DNA of 64,000 nucleotides from Geminicoccus roseus DSM 18922 (GCF_000427665.1 NZ_KE386572.1:5146373-5210372), one strand, 5' to 3'; shown: positions 45,962 to 55,772, counted from the stretch's first letter. The notes: a model not told the origin generated them from the sequence alone. A program made the numbers and translations.

Positions 45962-47935
45962 TCAGGCGATCTTCTTTTCTGGCGACTGGATGGCCGGCTC
46001 GGTCCGGGCCGGCGTGCCGGTCGCGGCCGCGAGGCACAAACGCACCGCATCCTCGAAGGTCGAGGCGTAGTGGTCGGCCAGGACCTCACGCTCTGCGTCG
46101 GCCTGGCCGGGATGATCCTGGGCACGCCAGAGGCCGAGCAGGGTGCGGGCCTTGGGGATCCGGCGCCGGATCCGTTTGACCGCCGTGCGCGCCGGGATCA
46201 GGCTGGCGGGGTCCAGATAGGAGAAGCAGACCATCGCCACGCCGGCAGGCTCCAGCCGGAACAGATTGGCGGTGCTGATCGCGTCGGTGCCGACGATCCG
46301 CGACCGGATCCCGTGCTTGAACAGGAGCTGCGCTAGGATCCTGGACGCGGAATCATCCAGGGCACCGCGTCCGGAAATGATCAGGACCGGCGCTTCGCCC
46401 GCCCATTCCGGCGCCAGCGAACCTTCGGTCAGGACCTGCAGCCCGAGCGCCGGATCCTCCTGGTCCGCCGATTCCACGGCCGCCTCGGCCTCGGGGTCGT
46501 CGGTTGCCGGCGCCGGCTTGGGCCGGTCCTCCTGATCCACCAGATCGTCGATCAGTTCCTCCAGGCTGGCGCGGATGCGGTTCAGCCGCTTGTCGTTCAG
46601 CGCCCCCCGCGCATGGTCGTTCTGCGCCAGCTGCAGCCCCTTCAGCGCGACCTCGTCGTAGTAAGACGTCAGGGACCGCTCCTTCAGGTACTCCACCGCC
46701 TTCTCGGTCGCTTCCAGCGGATCGCCCGCCAGCATCCGCTGGTAGAATAGCTCGGAAGGGGTGAGCGCCGGCCGGTCGCCGAACATGATGTCCAGGAACT
46801 CCAGCGACTTCACGTGCCGCCCGAGCACCACGAGGCAGACGGTGACCGGGGTGGCGAGCAGAAGACCGATCGGCCCCCACAGCCAGGTCCAGAACGTCGC
46901 CGCCGCGACCACGGCGACCGGCGAGAGCCCGGTGCTGCGGCCATAGAGCAGCGGCTCGATGCCATGGCCGACCATGGGCTCCACGATGAGGAACAGGGCT
47001 GCCGCCCAAATCGCCATCGACCAGCCCGGATCGACCGCCGCCGCGATGATGACCGGGAAGACGCTGCCGATGACCGCGCCGATATAGGGCACGAAACGCA
47101 GGACCCCGGCCAGGACGCCCCAAAGGATCGGGCTCGGTACCCCGATGATGGAGAGGCCGATGCCGATCACCACGCCATAGCCCGAGTTCAGGGCGACCTG
47201 GGTGAGGAACAGCCGGCTCAGGCGCCGGCCCGCATCGTCCATGGCCGCTGTCGTGTTCTGGATGTCATGCGCGCCGGCCAGCCGGATCAGTCGATTGCGC
47301 AGGTCCTCCCGGGCCAGCAGGATGAAGATGACGAACACCACGATGATCCCGGTCGTGGCGAGCGGATGCAGCAGCGGATTGATGATCAGCGCCAGGGTCG
47401 CCAGCGAGCCGGGATCTGGCTGCTGGATGATCACCGGGATCGGCGAGACTTCCCCGGCGGGCACCCCTGATTCGGCGGGCCGCAGGTCTTGTCCCCTCTC
47501 CGCATCCTCCCGGTCCAGTTCCTCGCTCAGATTGTTGAGCATGCCCGAAACGCGGTCGACCACCCCCTCGCCGTCGGTGGCGCCGCGGAACGAGCGGATC
47601 TTTTCCTGAATGGTCGTCTGGTAGCGCGGAAGGTCGGTGGCGAGTTGCGCCAGCTGGGCCGCCATGATGGTGCCCAGGCCGAAGATCAGGGTGAAGGCGA
47701 GAAGCACCACCGCCAGCACGGCAACCGCGCGCGGCACCCAGTAGCGCTGCAGGACCCTGACCAGCGGCGCCAGGACAAAGCTCAGCAGGATGGCGAGCGC
47801 GGCCGGGACCAGCACCTCTCTGCCGAAATACAGAAAGCCGATGATGACCACCGCCACGAACAGCCCGGATGCGGCGGGTGCACGCGCACCGCTTTCCCCC
47901 AGCCGGGGGTCGATCGGGGCAGGTATTTGAGGCAT
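45962..47935 (-). CDS. AI-2E/PerM-family transporter with large C-terminal extension
   Basis: A 657-residue protein. Residues 1 to about 360 are the AI-2E (TqsA/PerM) transporter fold: VAVVIIGFLYFGREVLVPAA, LSFVLAPLVRVLQRY, then LRFVPYIGAVIGSV and PVTVCLVVLGRHVKSLEF. The usual protein has about 360 residues; this one adds almost 300. The extension is helical, then acidic, then an alpha/beta domain (PVLIISGRGALDDSASRILA and VAMVCFSYLDPASL) like cobalamin-binding or MerR-effector domains. It may couple transport to ligand sensing. The ATG at 47935 is preferred to a TTG 17 codons upstream. Confidence 0.87.
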   Translation of the reverse strand: MPQIPAPIDPRLGESGARAPAASGLFVAVVIIGFLYFGREVLVPAALAILLSFVLAPLVRVLQRYWVPRAVAVLAVVLLAFTLIFGLGTIMAAQLAQLATDLPRYQTTIQEKIRSFRGATDGEGVVDRVSGMLNNLSEELDREDAERGQDLRPAESGVPAGEVSPIPVIIQQPDPGSLATLALIINPLLHPLATTGIIVVFVIFILLAREDLRNRLIRLAGAHDIQNTTAAMDDAGRRLSRLFLTQVALNSGYGVVIGIGLSIIGVPSPILWGVLAGVLRFVPYIGAVIGSVFPVIIAAAVDPGWSMAIWAAALFLIVEPMVGHGIEPLLYGRSTGLSPVAVVAAATFWTWLWGPIGLLLATPVTVCLVVLGRHVKSLEFLDIMFGDRPALTPSELFYQRMLAGDPLEATEKAVEYLKERSLTSYYDEVALKGLQLAQNDHARGALNDKRLNRIRASLEELIDDLVDQEDRPKPAPATDDPEAEAAVESADQEDPALGLQVLTEGSLAPEWAGEAPVLIISGRGALDDSASRILAQLLFKHGIRSRIVGTDAISTANLFRLEPAGVAMVCFSYLDPASLIPARTAVKRIRRRIPKARTLLGLWRAQDHPGQADAEREVLADHYASTFEDAVRLCLAAATGTPARTEPAIQSPEKKIA

Positions 47936-48368
47936 CGCGTCTCGCAAGCGCCATGAGGAGCCCACTGCTCCTGGATGATCACCCAACGTGCGGACAAGGC
48001 CGCAGCACCCATCGAGGTGAATTTATTTTTACCAGTGTCGCAGGCCGGGAAGACCAAAGATTGTCGATTCCACTCCCTGGCGGCTCTGGGGACCAAGAAA
48101 GGGTCGGCTCACGCTCTCTCGTAGATGGCCTCGACCCCTCCCGTAAGCCGGGAAGCGGGTCACAGCAGGCCGGATCCTGCGACGAGGCGCCCGGCTCTCT
48201 GGGAAACAGGTGCAGCATCCCGGCTATCGCGAAGCAATCACTGGCGAGCCTAACCTGAGTGAGTGGCAATCAGTCGAGCCAACTCTACTTCTCTTGAGGA
48301 AGAGCCGGCACGCCATGCGATCTCGACAGAAGCGGCGCGGCTTGACCAGGGAGCGGGAGGAACGGTCG
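47936..48368. other. intergenic stretch between divergent genes
   Basis: About 430 bases between the AI-2E-family gene (minus) and the kinase-like gene (plus). No gene is supported; open frames are short and without ribosome sites. It must hold promoters for both sides but no clear core was found. Confidence 0.5.
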
Positions 48369-49130
48369 ATGAGAAGAGTCCGTCAGTCTCATGGTGAAAC
48401 GGTCGTGGACACAGCACCGCATGATCGGTCCGCCCACTCCTTCCAGCTCATCTCGCTCCTTGCAGAACATCGGCTTCGCGACATCGAGAGCAAGGAAGCC
48501 CGCCACCATCTCGGATGGCTGGCGGAGACGGCCTCGACCCTTTACCTCCTTCAGCAACGCGCCGCGCGGCCGGGCCGCGATGGAGCGAGCCTCCAGGCCT
48601 ACTTGCGGGACACGGCCGAGTACTGGAACCGCGCCCTGCACGACCGCGGCATCCGGGTCACGATCGAAGCGGCCGACCACCTGCATCTGAGCGAATCAGC
48701 GATGATCACCCTGGCGATCCTGGCTCATGAGGAGACCGCCTACTCGATCGAGCACAGCTTTCCGGACGGCCGACCGGGCACCATCGCCATCCGCCTGGCT
48801 CCCCTCGGGCATGGCCGCGCCGAACTCACTGTCTCGGACGACGGCAGGCAGCCTGCGGCCACCGGCGCGCAGGGACCCGGGGTCGCCCTGGTCCAGCAAC
48901 TCGCGGAGGCATCGGGTTGGCAGTATGAGTGCTCGACCGACGGGCATGGCCGCCGGATCGCCATCCGCTTCCGCACCGGCGCGCCGGCCCGCTACGTCCT
49001 TTCCGCCCGGCTGCCCGTGGCCAAGGTGCGCCGGTCGCCGAAGGTCGGGTCGGTGGCGCGGCATGCCATGAAGGCCATAGGAACCAGAGCCAGGGGTCAT
49101 GCGGCCGCCATGGCAGGAGGTGGCCGCTAA
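48369..49130 (+). CDS. HWE/HisKA_2-like sensor protein lacking the phospho-histidine
   Basis: A 253-residue protein. Residues 25-95 resemble the dimerisation helices of HisKA_2/HWE kinases (SFQLISLLAEHRLRDIESKE). The usual H-R-V-K-N block around the phosphorylated histidine is not present. Residues 110-230 form an ATPase-like domain (DRGIRVTIEAADHLHLSESA, then LTVSDDGRQPA with a degenerate G box, GPGVALVQQLAEASGW). The ATG follows GGGAGGAACGGTCG. It may be a pseudokinase that works through another histidine kinase, or an anti-sigma-like ATPase. It is convergent with a single-domain response regulator. Confidence 0.72.
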   Translation: MRRVRQSHGETVVDTAPHDRSAHSFQLISLLAEHRLRDIESKEARHHLGWLAETASTLYLLQQRAARPGRDGASLQAYLRDTAEYWNRALHDRGIRVTIEAADHLHLSESAMITLAILAHEETAYSIEHSFPDGRPGTIAIRLAPLGHGRAELTVSDDGRQPAATGAQGPGVALVQQLAEASGWQYECSTDGHGRRIAIRFRTGAPARYVLSARLPVAKVRRSPKVGSVARHAMKAIGTRARGHAAAMAGGGR

Positions 49131-49212
49131 GGCTCGCGTGCCCCTGCCCGGGATGTCTCGTTGTCCGACGGGCGACCCTGGCCGGCTCATGTCCCGCCAG
49201 GGGTCGCGGGGC

Positions 49213-49605
49213 TCACCCCCGGCGAGTCCTGTCCAGGAGCCGAAGGACCAGCCCCGTCAAATCCCTGTCCTCGAAGGGCTTTTCCAGGCGGGGAACGCCG
49301 GCATGCTCGGGCGGGATGATGGAGTCGTCGTAGCCCGTTGCAAAGATCATTGGGACTTCGTGGTCGCGCAACCCGGCCGCGAGCGAGAATACGAGGTCGC
49401 CACGGAGGTTGATGTCGAGCACGGCCAGATCGGGAAGAGAGGCAGCCTCCAAGCACTTCTCTGCGCTTTCCAGATCCGAAAGCGGCCCGATGACTTTCGC
49501 TCCCATGCTTTCCAGTAAAATTTTGACATCGTCGGCAATATAGAACTCGTCCTCCACAACTAGTATGCGGCGTCCTTGCAGGGGCTTCGACCGATCAATA
49601 TGCAT
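49213..49605 (-). CDS. single-domain response regulator
   Basis: A 130-residue CheY-like receiver. Conserved positions are visible: acidic pair VVEDE at residues 16-20, phosphorylated aspartate in LAVLDINLRG, threonine-equivalent in IFATGYDD and lysine in RLEKPFEDRDL. There is no output domain. Single-domain receivers close to HWE kinases are typical of general stress and light-signalling networks. It faces the kinase-like gene tail to tail and is divergent from the Crp regulator, with 126 bases between. Confidence 0.9.
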   Translation of the reverse strand: MHIDRSKPLQGRRILVVEDEFYIADDVKILLESMGAKVIGPLSDLESAEKCLEAASLPDLAVLDINLRGDLVFSLAAGLRDHEVPMIFATGYDDSIIPPEHAGVPRLEKPFEDRDLTGLVLRLLDRTRRG

Positions 49606-49659
49606 ATTGCACCTGGATACGCCTCTGCGTCAGGAGATAAGACTCCCCTCACCGCCAGA

Positions 49660-49702
49660 TGATAACATAAGACAGTCTTCCAGCACGCATGCTTCTGATA
49701 AC
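49660..49702. repeat. TGATAAC direct repeats between divergent regulators
   Basis: TGATAAC occurs at 49660-49666 and 49696-49702, 36 bases apart, in the divergent region of the response regulator and the Crp gene. It may mark a regulatory site. Short repeats of this length can arise by chance. Confidence 0.3.
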
Positions 49703-49731
49703 GCATCGCGAGGCAAGCGGAAGGCACGTGC

Positions 49732-50475
49732 ATGATCAATCCCTTGGTCAGGAAGCTGGAGAAGTTCACCAAGCTGTCGAGGGCCGATCAGGAGGCGCTG
49801 CGGGATCTGGCTTCGCAGCGGGTGCGTCATCTCAATGCGCGGGACGACCTGATTCACGAGGGAGACCGGCCGGATCATGTCAATCTGATCCTCTCCGGAT
49901 GGGCGTGCCGCTATAAGACGCTGGAAGACGGCAGGCGGCAGATCATCGCCTTCCTTCTCCCTGGGGACCTTTGCGACCTGAACGTCTTCATCCTGCGAGA
50001 GATGGATCATTCGATGGCGGCGATCACGCCCCTCACCTTCGCCGAGGTCACCCGCGAGCATATGGAAGCCCTGACGCTCGACCATCCAAGGGTGACCCAG
50101 GCGCTCTGGTGGGACAGCCTCGTCAATGCCGCGATCCAGCGCGAGTGGAGCGTCAACCTGGGCCAGCGGACCGCGTTCGAGCGGGTCGCCCATCTGCTGT
50201 GCGAACTGTTCCTGCGCCTGCGCTCGGTCGGGATGACCGAGGGAACGAGCTGCGACTTCCCGGTCACCCAGGTCGATCTCGCGGATGCCACCGGCCTCTC
50301 CGCGGTCCATCTCAACCGCACCCTCCAGGAACTGAGGGGAGCCGATCTCATTGTCCTGCGCGGCAAGCTCCTGACGATCCCCGACCTGGAGGCGCTGCAG
50401 GCGGCGGCCCTGTTCAGTCCCAACTATCTCCACCTCAACCATGAGGGGCAGCGTTTCGACGCGAACGATGCATGA
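49732..50475 (+). CDS. Crp/Fnr-family transcriptional regulator
   Basis: A 247-residue Crp/Fnr regulator. The cyclic-nucleotide-like domain spans residues 20-140 (HEGDRPDHVNLILSGWACRY, LLPGDLCDLNVF). The helix-turn-helix is in QVDLADATGLSAVHLNRTLQ near residue 190. No N-terminal cysteine cluster of the Fnr oxygen sensor is present. The stop overlaps the start of the following HWE kinase (ATGA), so they are co-translated and probably belong to one signalling pathway. Alphaproteobacterial Crp proteins of this type often sense small molecules other than cAMP. Confidence 0.92.
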   Translation: MINPLVRKLEKFTKLSRADQEALRDLASQRVRHLNARDDLIHEGDRPDHVNLILSGWACRYKTLEDGRRQIIAFLLPGDLCDLNVFILREMDHSMAAITPLTFAEVTREHMEALTLDHPRVTQALWWDSLVNAAIQREWSVNLGQRTAFERVAHLLCELFLRLRSVGMTEGTSCDFPVTQVDLADATGLSAVHLNRTLQELRGADLIVLRGKLLTIPDLEALQAAALFSPNYLHLNHEGQRFDANDA

Positions 50476-52853
50476 CGACCCGTGACCGGCATCCGCTCGC
50501 ATTGGCACCTGAAGGACATGCTCCGGGCGGAGGCCCACGTCCGGCCAGGACCGGCGCGGGCATGCGGGAACTGATCGCCGATCACGACTGGGCCGGCAGT
50601 CCCTTGAGCGGAATCGGCGACTGGCCACCGAGCCTGAAGGTCATGGTGAACCTGATGCTTGGCTCGTCCTTCCCCATGCTGCTGCTCTGGGGCGAGCATC
50701 TCGTCCCGATCTACAACGATGCCTATGCGGCGATCATGAGGGACCGGCTGCCTCCCCTGGGGCAGGCATGGGACGATTTCCGGCCCGAGATGGCGCCGGT
50801 CGACCGGCACACGTTCGCCCGGGTGCTGCAGGGGCAGACCTTGACGTTCGAGGATGCCGCCCATCCGGTCATGCGCCCGGCCCTTCCACCGTTCGCTCCG
50901 CTGCGCGCCTGCTACGCTCCAAGCCGCGACGAGCATGGCAAGGTGATGGGGATCCTGATCACCGTCGTGCCGCCAGGGGATTTCGGCGCCCGGAGGCGGC
51001 CGCCTTCGCTCCCGGACAAGTCGCTGGCGACGTTCGAATGCAGCCTCCTGTCCGGACGGCTGGTCATGTCACCAGAGGCGACCGAAGTCCTGGGACTGGA
51101 GCGCAGGAGGACGATCCGCCATGTCGAGGATCATGATCGCCTGATCCATCCTGCCGACCTCGAGGACTACCGCCAGCAGTTCGAAAGGGCTCTCTCCACC
51201 GGCGAGGCGTTCCAGATCCGCTATCGGATCATCCGCCCCTCCGATTCGAACGTCGCCTGGCTGACGAAGCAGGTGATCGTGCTGCGCAACCCGGATGGAA
51301 CCGCCATTGGCCTGACGGGAGCAGTCTGGCAGGCCGACGCCTCCCCTCGCGATCGCCTGGACCCGGCGCGACCCCAGCAGGAAGGTTCCGTCAGCGATGC
51401 CGGGCTCCCGCTGCAGGCGCTCCTGGATGACGTCCTCGCCGCTGCCATCGAGGCGCAGGGGGCCGATGCGGGCACCCTTCATCGATACGAGGCTTCGGAC
51501 CTGACCCTGCGGGTGGCAGCCTCGGCCGGATTTGACGACAACAAGATCCGCAAGCTCCTCGTGACACCGCTTGCGGATTCGCTTGTGACCTGCGTCCGGG
51601 CGTTCCTTGCCGGTGACAGCCTGATCATCGACAGCCATGCGCCGGGCGCAGCACGATGGCAGGACCAGGACATTGCAGCGCTGCTGCCTGCCCGCGGGGT
51701 TCATGCCCTGCCTCTGGCAGATCAGTCGGGGCGCGCCATTGGCGTGCTGACAACCTACTTCAAGGGGCCGGGCCTGCCGTCGGGCGAGGACCAGCGCCAG
51801 CTTGAGCGCTGTGCCGCACGGGCAGCCCATGCCCTTCGGGCCGCGGACCGGCAGGATCAGGCTGAGCGACGCCTTGCCGCGCTCCTGGAAGGCCTGCCGC
51901 ACCTGGTCTGGCAGTCCCGGCCCTTCGGGGAGTGGAGCGCCGTCAGTCCCCAATGGGTCGCCTTCACCGGCCTGAACGAACAACAGTCGCTGAAACTGCG
52001 CTGGCTGAATGCCCTCCATCCGGATGACCGAGCGCCAGCGCTCGCCGCATGGAGGGCGACGGCCGCCGGGCAACCACTCGACTTCACCTGCCGGATCTGG
52101 AGCGTGCGCGAGCAGCGCTATCGCTGGTTCCAGACGCGCGCCCATCCGGTCCGCGACGGTCGTGGCGCCATCGTGCAGTGGATCGGCACGTCGACCGATG
52201 TCGATCAGCTTCGGCAATTGCAGGAACGGCAGGCTTTCCTGCTCCGGGAACTCCAGCATCGGGTCCGCAACACGCTGGCGGTGATCCGCTCGATCGCCCG
52301 ACGCACCGCGGAAAGCAGTTCCAGCCTACAGGAATATTCCCAGCACCTGGACGGGCGGATCGGGGCGTTTGCCCGGGTCCAGGCGGCGGTCACCCGTGAT
52401 CCGGGCTGCGGGATCCAACTGGAATCCCTGGTCGCCGAGGAACTGCTCGCCTCTCACGCCCAGCTGGGCGATCAGGCCCGCCTCAGCGGCCCCTGCATCC
52501 GGCTGCAGCCAAAAGCCGCCGAGATCCTTGGCCTTGCGATCCACGAGCTCACCACCAATGCCCTCAAGCATGGTGCCCTGTCCGGCCCGGCCGGCCGGGT
52601 CGAGGTCACTTGGCAGGTGGACGGCGACAACCTGGTCTTCGACTGGACCGAGACGGGAGTGGCGTACGAGCGCGGCAGCACGGCTGAGGAGGGCTTTGGC
52701 ATGTCGCTGCTGAAACGTACGCTGGCCTATGAACTGAAGGCCGCCGTGGTCCTGCGGGAGGATCCTGCCGGCGTCCGCTGGAACATGACGATCCCGATCA
52801 ACGAGCGGCTCGTCGTAGGAGCGATCTCCGCGCTGCCGGAGGCCACTTCCTGA
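50472..52853 (+). CDS. PAS/GAF-containing HWE histidine kinase
   Basis: A 793-residue sensor kinase. Residues 30-170 form an N-terminal PAS-like sensor (IGDWPPSLKVMVNLMLGSSF). A second PAS domain is at about 180-290, a GAF domain at 310-460 and a third PAS at 465-590 (WQSRPFGEWSAVSPQWVAFT). The HWE kinase domain begins with LLRELQHRVRNTLAVIRSIA (H596 phosphorylated) and contains the N-box HELTTNALKHGAL. Without membrane segments it should sense an internal signal or light. It overlaps the Crp gene by four bases. No cognate response regulator is encoded next to it. Confidence 0.92.
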   Translation: MTTRDRHPLALAPEGHAPGGGPRPARTGAGMRELIADHDWAGSPLSGIGDWPPSLKVMVNLMLGSSFPMLLLWGEHLVPIYNDAYAAIMRDRLPPLGQAWDDFRPEMAPVDRHTFARVLQGQTLTFEDAAHPVMRPALPPFAPLRACYAPSRDEHGKVMGILITVVPPGDFGARRRPPSLPDKSLATFECSLLSGRLVMSPEATEVLGLERRRTIRHVEDHDRLIHPADLEDYRQQFERALSTGEAFQIRYRIIRPSDSNVAWLTKQVIVLRNPDGTAIGLTGAVWQADASPRDRLDPARPQQEGSVSDAGLPLQALLDDVLAAAIEAQGADAGTLHRYEASDLTLRVAASAGFDDNKIRKLLVTPLADSLVTCVRAFLAGDSLIIDSHAPGAARWQDQDIAALLPARGVHALPLADQSGRAIGVLTTYFKGPGLPSGEDQRQLERCAARAAHALRAADRQDQAERRLAALLEGLPHLVWQSRPFGEWSAVSPQWVAFTGLNEQQSLKLRWLNALHPDDRAPALAAWRATAAGQPLDFTCRIWSVREQRYRWFQTRAHPVRDGRGAIVQWIGTSTDVDQLRQLQERQAFLLRELQHRVRNTLAVIRSIARRTAESSSSLQEYSQHLDGRIGAFARVQAAVTRDPGCGIQLESLVAEELLASHAQLGDQARLSGPCIRLQPKAAEILGLAIHELTTNALKHGALSGPAGRVEVTWQVDGDNLVFDWTETGVAYERGSTAEEGFGMSLLKRTLAYELKAAVVLREDPAGVRWNMTIPINERLVVGAISALPEATS

Positions 52854-53033
52854 CTTCCCGACGGGCGTGAGCGGAACCACAGCTCGCTCGCCGGGTTTGC
52901 AGTTCATCGCTGCCTTCCCCACCGGAGCCGGCAACGTCGTCCTGCGCGCCAGAACAGGGCGATGGTTGTGCGAGGGGCAAGGGATCGTGTGCCCTGCCGC
53001 CAAGACGGCGCCCTATCTGCTTGACCGTGCCCG

Positions 53034-55772
53034 ATGACCCTTCTCGACCTCCTGATCGTCGCGTTCGTCGGAGCATGCCTGGCCGGGCCCCTGTCCCTGC
53101 GGCTCGGCGCCCATGCGGGCTGGGTGCTGGCGGCCCTGCCGGCCTTCCTGTTCTACCAGTTCTGGCGGCTGGCCCCCCTGCTCAAGGGCGGGCTGGTCGT
53201 CGAGCATGCGGTGGAATGGGTGCCCTCCCTCGGGATCGATCTCGCCCTGCGCCTGGACGGCTTCTCGTTCCTGTTCGTGCTGCTCATCACCGGGATCGGC
53301 GCGCTCGTGGTGGTCTATGCCGGCGCCTACATGGCGGAGAACTCGCTTGCCGCGCGGGCAAGGTTCTTCACGCTGATCCTCCTGTTCATGACCTCGATGC
53401 TGGGCGCGGTGCTCGCGAACAACCTGATGGTGTTGTTCATGTTCTGGGAGGCGACCAGCATCCTGTCCTTCCTGCTGATCGGGTTCGAGAGCCGCAGCGC
53501 CCTGGCCCGCCGGTCCGCCGTCCAGGCCCTTCAGGTCACCGCAGGGGGCGGCCTGGCCCTCCTGGCCGCGTTCGTGCTGATCGGGGTCCAGCTCGGCACC
53601 TTCTCGGTGACCGAGGTCCTGGAACGGCGCGCCGAACTGGTGGACAGCCCCTGGATCTGGCTCATCGTCACCGGCCTTCTGGTCGGCGCCTTCACCAAGT
53701 CGGCGCAGTTTCCCTTCCATCTCTGGCTGCCGAACGCGATGCAGGCCCCCACGCCGGCCTCCGCCTACCTGCATTCGGCGACCATGGTGAAGCTCGGGAT
53801 CTACCTCCTGGCGCGGTTCGAGCCGATGCTGGGCGAGGTGCCGGGGGTGCGGGCCATCCTGCTGGCCACCGGCAGCATCACCATGCTGATCGCCGCCCTC
53901 TATGCCCTGCGCGCGGAAGGCTTCAAGGCGGCGCTGGCCTATTCCACCATGGCCTCGCTCGGCATCCTCGTGATGCTTATCGGCCTGGACGGACCCACCA
54001 CGGCGGTCGCAATCGTCGGCTTCATCCTGGCCCACGCGCTCTACAAGGCCGCCCTGTTCTTCTGCGCAGGCTCGGTGATCCATTCCACCGGCATCTCCCG
54101 CCTGCGCCGGATGGGGGGTCTGGCCCGGCTGCTGCCGGTCACCGCCGGCGCCGCCATCCTGGCCAGCCTCTCGATGGCCGGCCTGCCGCCCTTCATCGGC
54201 TTCATCTCCAAGGAACTGCTGTTCGAGGCCCAGATCGAGAGCACCTGGGTGGTGATCCCGGTCGCGATCGCGGTGGTCGTCAATGCGGTGATGGTCGGCG
54301 TGGCTGGGGTGGTCTCGTTGCGGCCGTTCTTTACCGGCAACGCCCCCGACGAGGGGCTCAAGCATCGCGAGACAACCGGCATCGTCATCGGTCCCGCGGT
54401 CCTGGCGGTGACTGGCCTGCTGATCAGCGTCGATTCCGGCTGGATCGCCGGCAACGTGCTGCGCCCGGCGTCCTACATCATCAACGACGGTCCCCTGAAG
54501 GTCGACATCGCCCTCTGGCACGGACTGACCCCGATGCTGGCGCTCAGCGTGGCCGTGCTCGCGATCGGCGGGGCGATCGTCTGGTTCTGGCGGGCCATCC
54601 ACCTCCGCCTGCGGTCGGTGCGCCTGCTCGACGAGATTTCCGGCGACCGCGCCTACGATGCCGGGATGTGGGCGATCACCCGTTCCGCCCGTCTGACCTC
54701 CCGCCTGGTCCAGCACGGCGACCTTCGGCGCTATCTGTTCACCGTGCTGGCGGCGACCACCCTGCTGCTGGGATGGGCGATGCTGGCCGGCGGTATCCTG
54801 CCGCGCTGGCCAGCAGGCTCGCCGGTGCAGGCAGGCTCGCTCGCGGTGCTGGTGATCGGCGTGGCGGGCGCCCTCGCCGCGGCCAGGGCGCACTCGCTCC
54901 TCTCGGGGATGCTGGCGGTCGGTTTGGCCGGCCTGGCCGTGGCCCTGACCTTCCTGATGAATGGTGGCCCGGACCTGGCGCTCACCCAGTTCGCGGTGGA
55001 GGCGCTGATCGTGGTGCTGCTGACCGCGACCCTGCTGGCGCTGCCGCTCCAGGAACAGCCGTCGCGCCTGCCCCGGGAGCGGGTCGCGGACGCGATCCTG
55101 TCGGGCTGCGTGGGCCTGCTCGTGCTGGTGGCGACCCTCGACATGCTGGCCACGACGCCGGATGCCTCGGTTGCCGGCTATTACGGCCAGGAGAGCTACC
55201 GCTCCGCGTTCGGCCGCAACGTCGTCAACGTCATCCTGGTCGACTTCCGGGCGCTCGACACGCTGGGCGAGACCATCGTGGTCGGGATGGCGGCGATCAT
55301 GGTCGCGGGCGTGCTGCGCGGGGCGGACCCGGCCGGCCACGCCTCGGAGCGACCCACCGCCCTGATCCTCCGGCTCACCCTGCGCCCGTTCTTCGCGCTG
55401 CTCCTGGCCACCTCGCTCTTCATCCTCCTGCGCGGCCACAATGAACCCGGCGGCGGCTTCATCGGCGGCCTGGTCGCCGCCCTCGCGTTTGCCCTGATCG
55501 CCCTGGCCGACGGGCCCGCCGCCGCCCGGGCGATGCTGCGCATCCATCCGCTGGTCCTGGTCGGGGTGGGCGCCCTGGCGGCGATCGGAAGCGGCGTGCC
55601 CGGGCTGTTCCTCCCCGGCGGCTACCTCACCCATCTCTGGGCGGAGCCCCAGATCGCCGGGATCGGGATCAAGCTCGGCACCACCCTGGTCTTCGACATC
55701 GGCGTCTATGCCGTGGTGCTGGGCAGCGTGCTGGCCTTCCTGTCGGGCGTGCAGCGGGAGGGCAGCCGGTGA
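53034..55772 (+). CDS. mrpAB: Na+(K+)/H+ antiporter subunit MrpA-MrpB fusion
   Basis: A 912-residue fusion of the MrpA and MrpB subunits of the multi-subunit cation/proton antiporter, as in rhizobial PhaAB. Residues 1 to about 780 have the NuoL-like MrpA core (FWEATSILSFLLIGFESRSA, the FPFHLWLPNAMQAPTPASAY loop, and histidine-bearing FILAHALYKAALFFCAGSVI). Residues 790-912 are MrpB (LLRGHNEPGGGFIGGLVAAL). It exports Na+ or K+ in exchange for protons, aiding pH and salt tolerance. The next gene overlaps its end by four bases. It starts 180 bases after the kinase gene. Confidence 0.95.
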   Translation: MTLLDLLIVAFVGACLAGPLSLRLGAHAGWVLAALPAFLFYQFWRLAPLLKGGLVVEHAVEWVPSLGIDLALRLDGFSFLFVLLITGIGALVVVYAGAYMAENSLAARARFFTLILLFMTSMLGAVLANNLMVLFMFWEATSILSFLLIGFESRSALARRSAVQALQVTAGGGLALLAAFVLIGVQLGTFSVTEVLERRAELVDSPWIWLIVTGLLVGAFTKSAQFPFHLWLPNAMQAPTPASAYLHSATMVKLGIYLLARFEPMLGEVPGVRAILLATGSITMLIAALYALRAEGFKAALAYSTMASLGILVMLIGLDGPTTAVAIVGFILAHALYKAALFFCAGSVIHSTGISRLRRMGGLARLLPVTAGAAILASLSMAGLPPFIGFISKELLFEAQIESTWVVIPVAIAVVVNAVMVGVAGVVSLRPFFTGNAPDEGLKHRETTGIVIGPAVLAVTGLLISVDSGWIAGNVLRPASYIINDGPLKVDIALWHGLTPMLALSVAVLAIGGAIVWFWRAIHLRLRSVRLLDEISGDRAYDAGMWAITRSARLTSRLVQHGDLRRYLFTVLAATTLLLGWAMLAGGILPRWPAGSPVQAGSLAVLVIGVAGALAAARAHSLLSGMLAVGLAGLAVALTFLMNGGPDLALTQFAVEALIVVLLTATLLALPLQEQPSRLPRERVADAILSGCVGLLVLVATLDMLATTPDASVAGYYGQESYRSAFGRNVVNVILVDFRALDTLGETIVVGMAAIMVAGVLRGADPAGHASERPTALILRLTLRPFFALLLATSLFILLRGHNEPGGGFIGGLVAALAFALIALADGPAAARAMLRIHPLVLVGVGALAAIGSGVPGLFLPGGYLTHLWAEPQIAGIGIKLGTTLVFDIGVYAVVLGSVLAFLSGVQREGSR

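Noticed and set aside
47979-48269. 96-codon minus-strand frame in the intergenic region
   Set aside because: No ribosome site and no recognisable sequence; composition is rich in Pro, Ser and Cys as expected of chance frames.
53013-55634. Very long minus-strand frame opposite mrpAB
   Set aside because: It is an antisense shadow caused by high GC at third codon positions; its composition (Gln, Arg, His, Asp, Gly rich) is not protein-like, while the plus strand encodes a clear antiporter.
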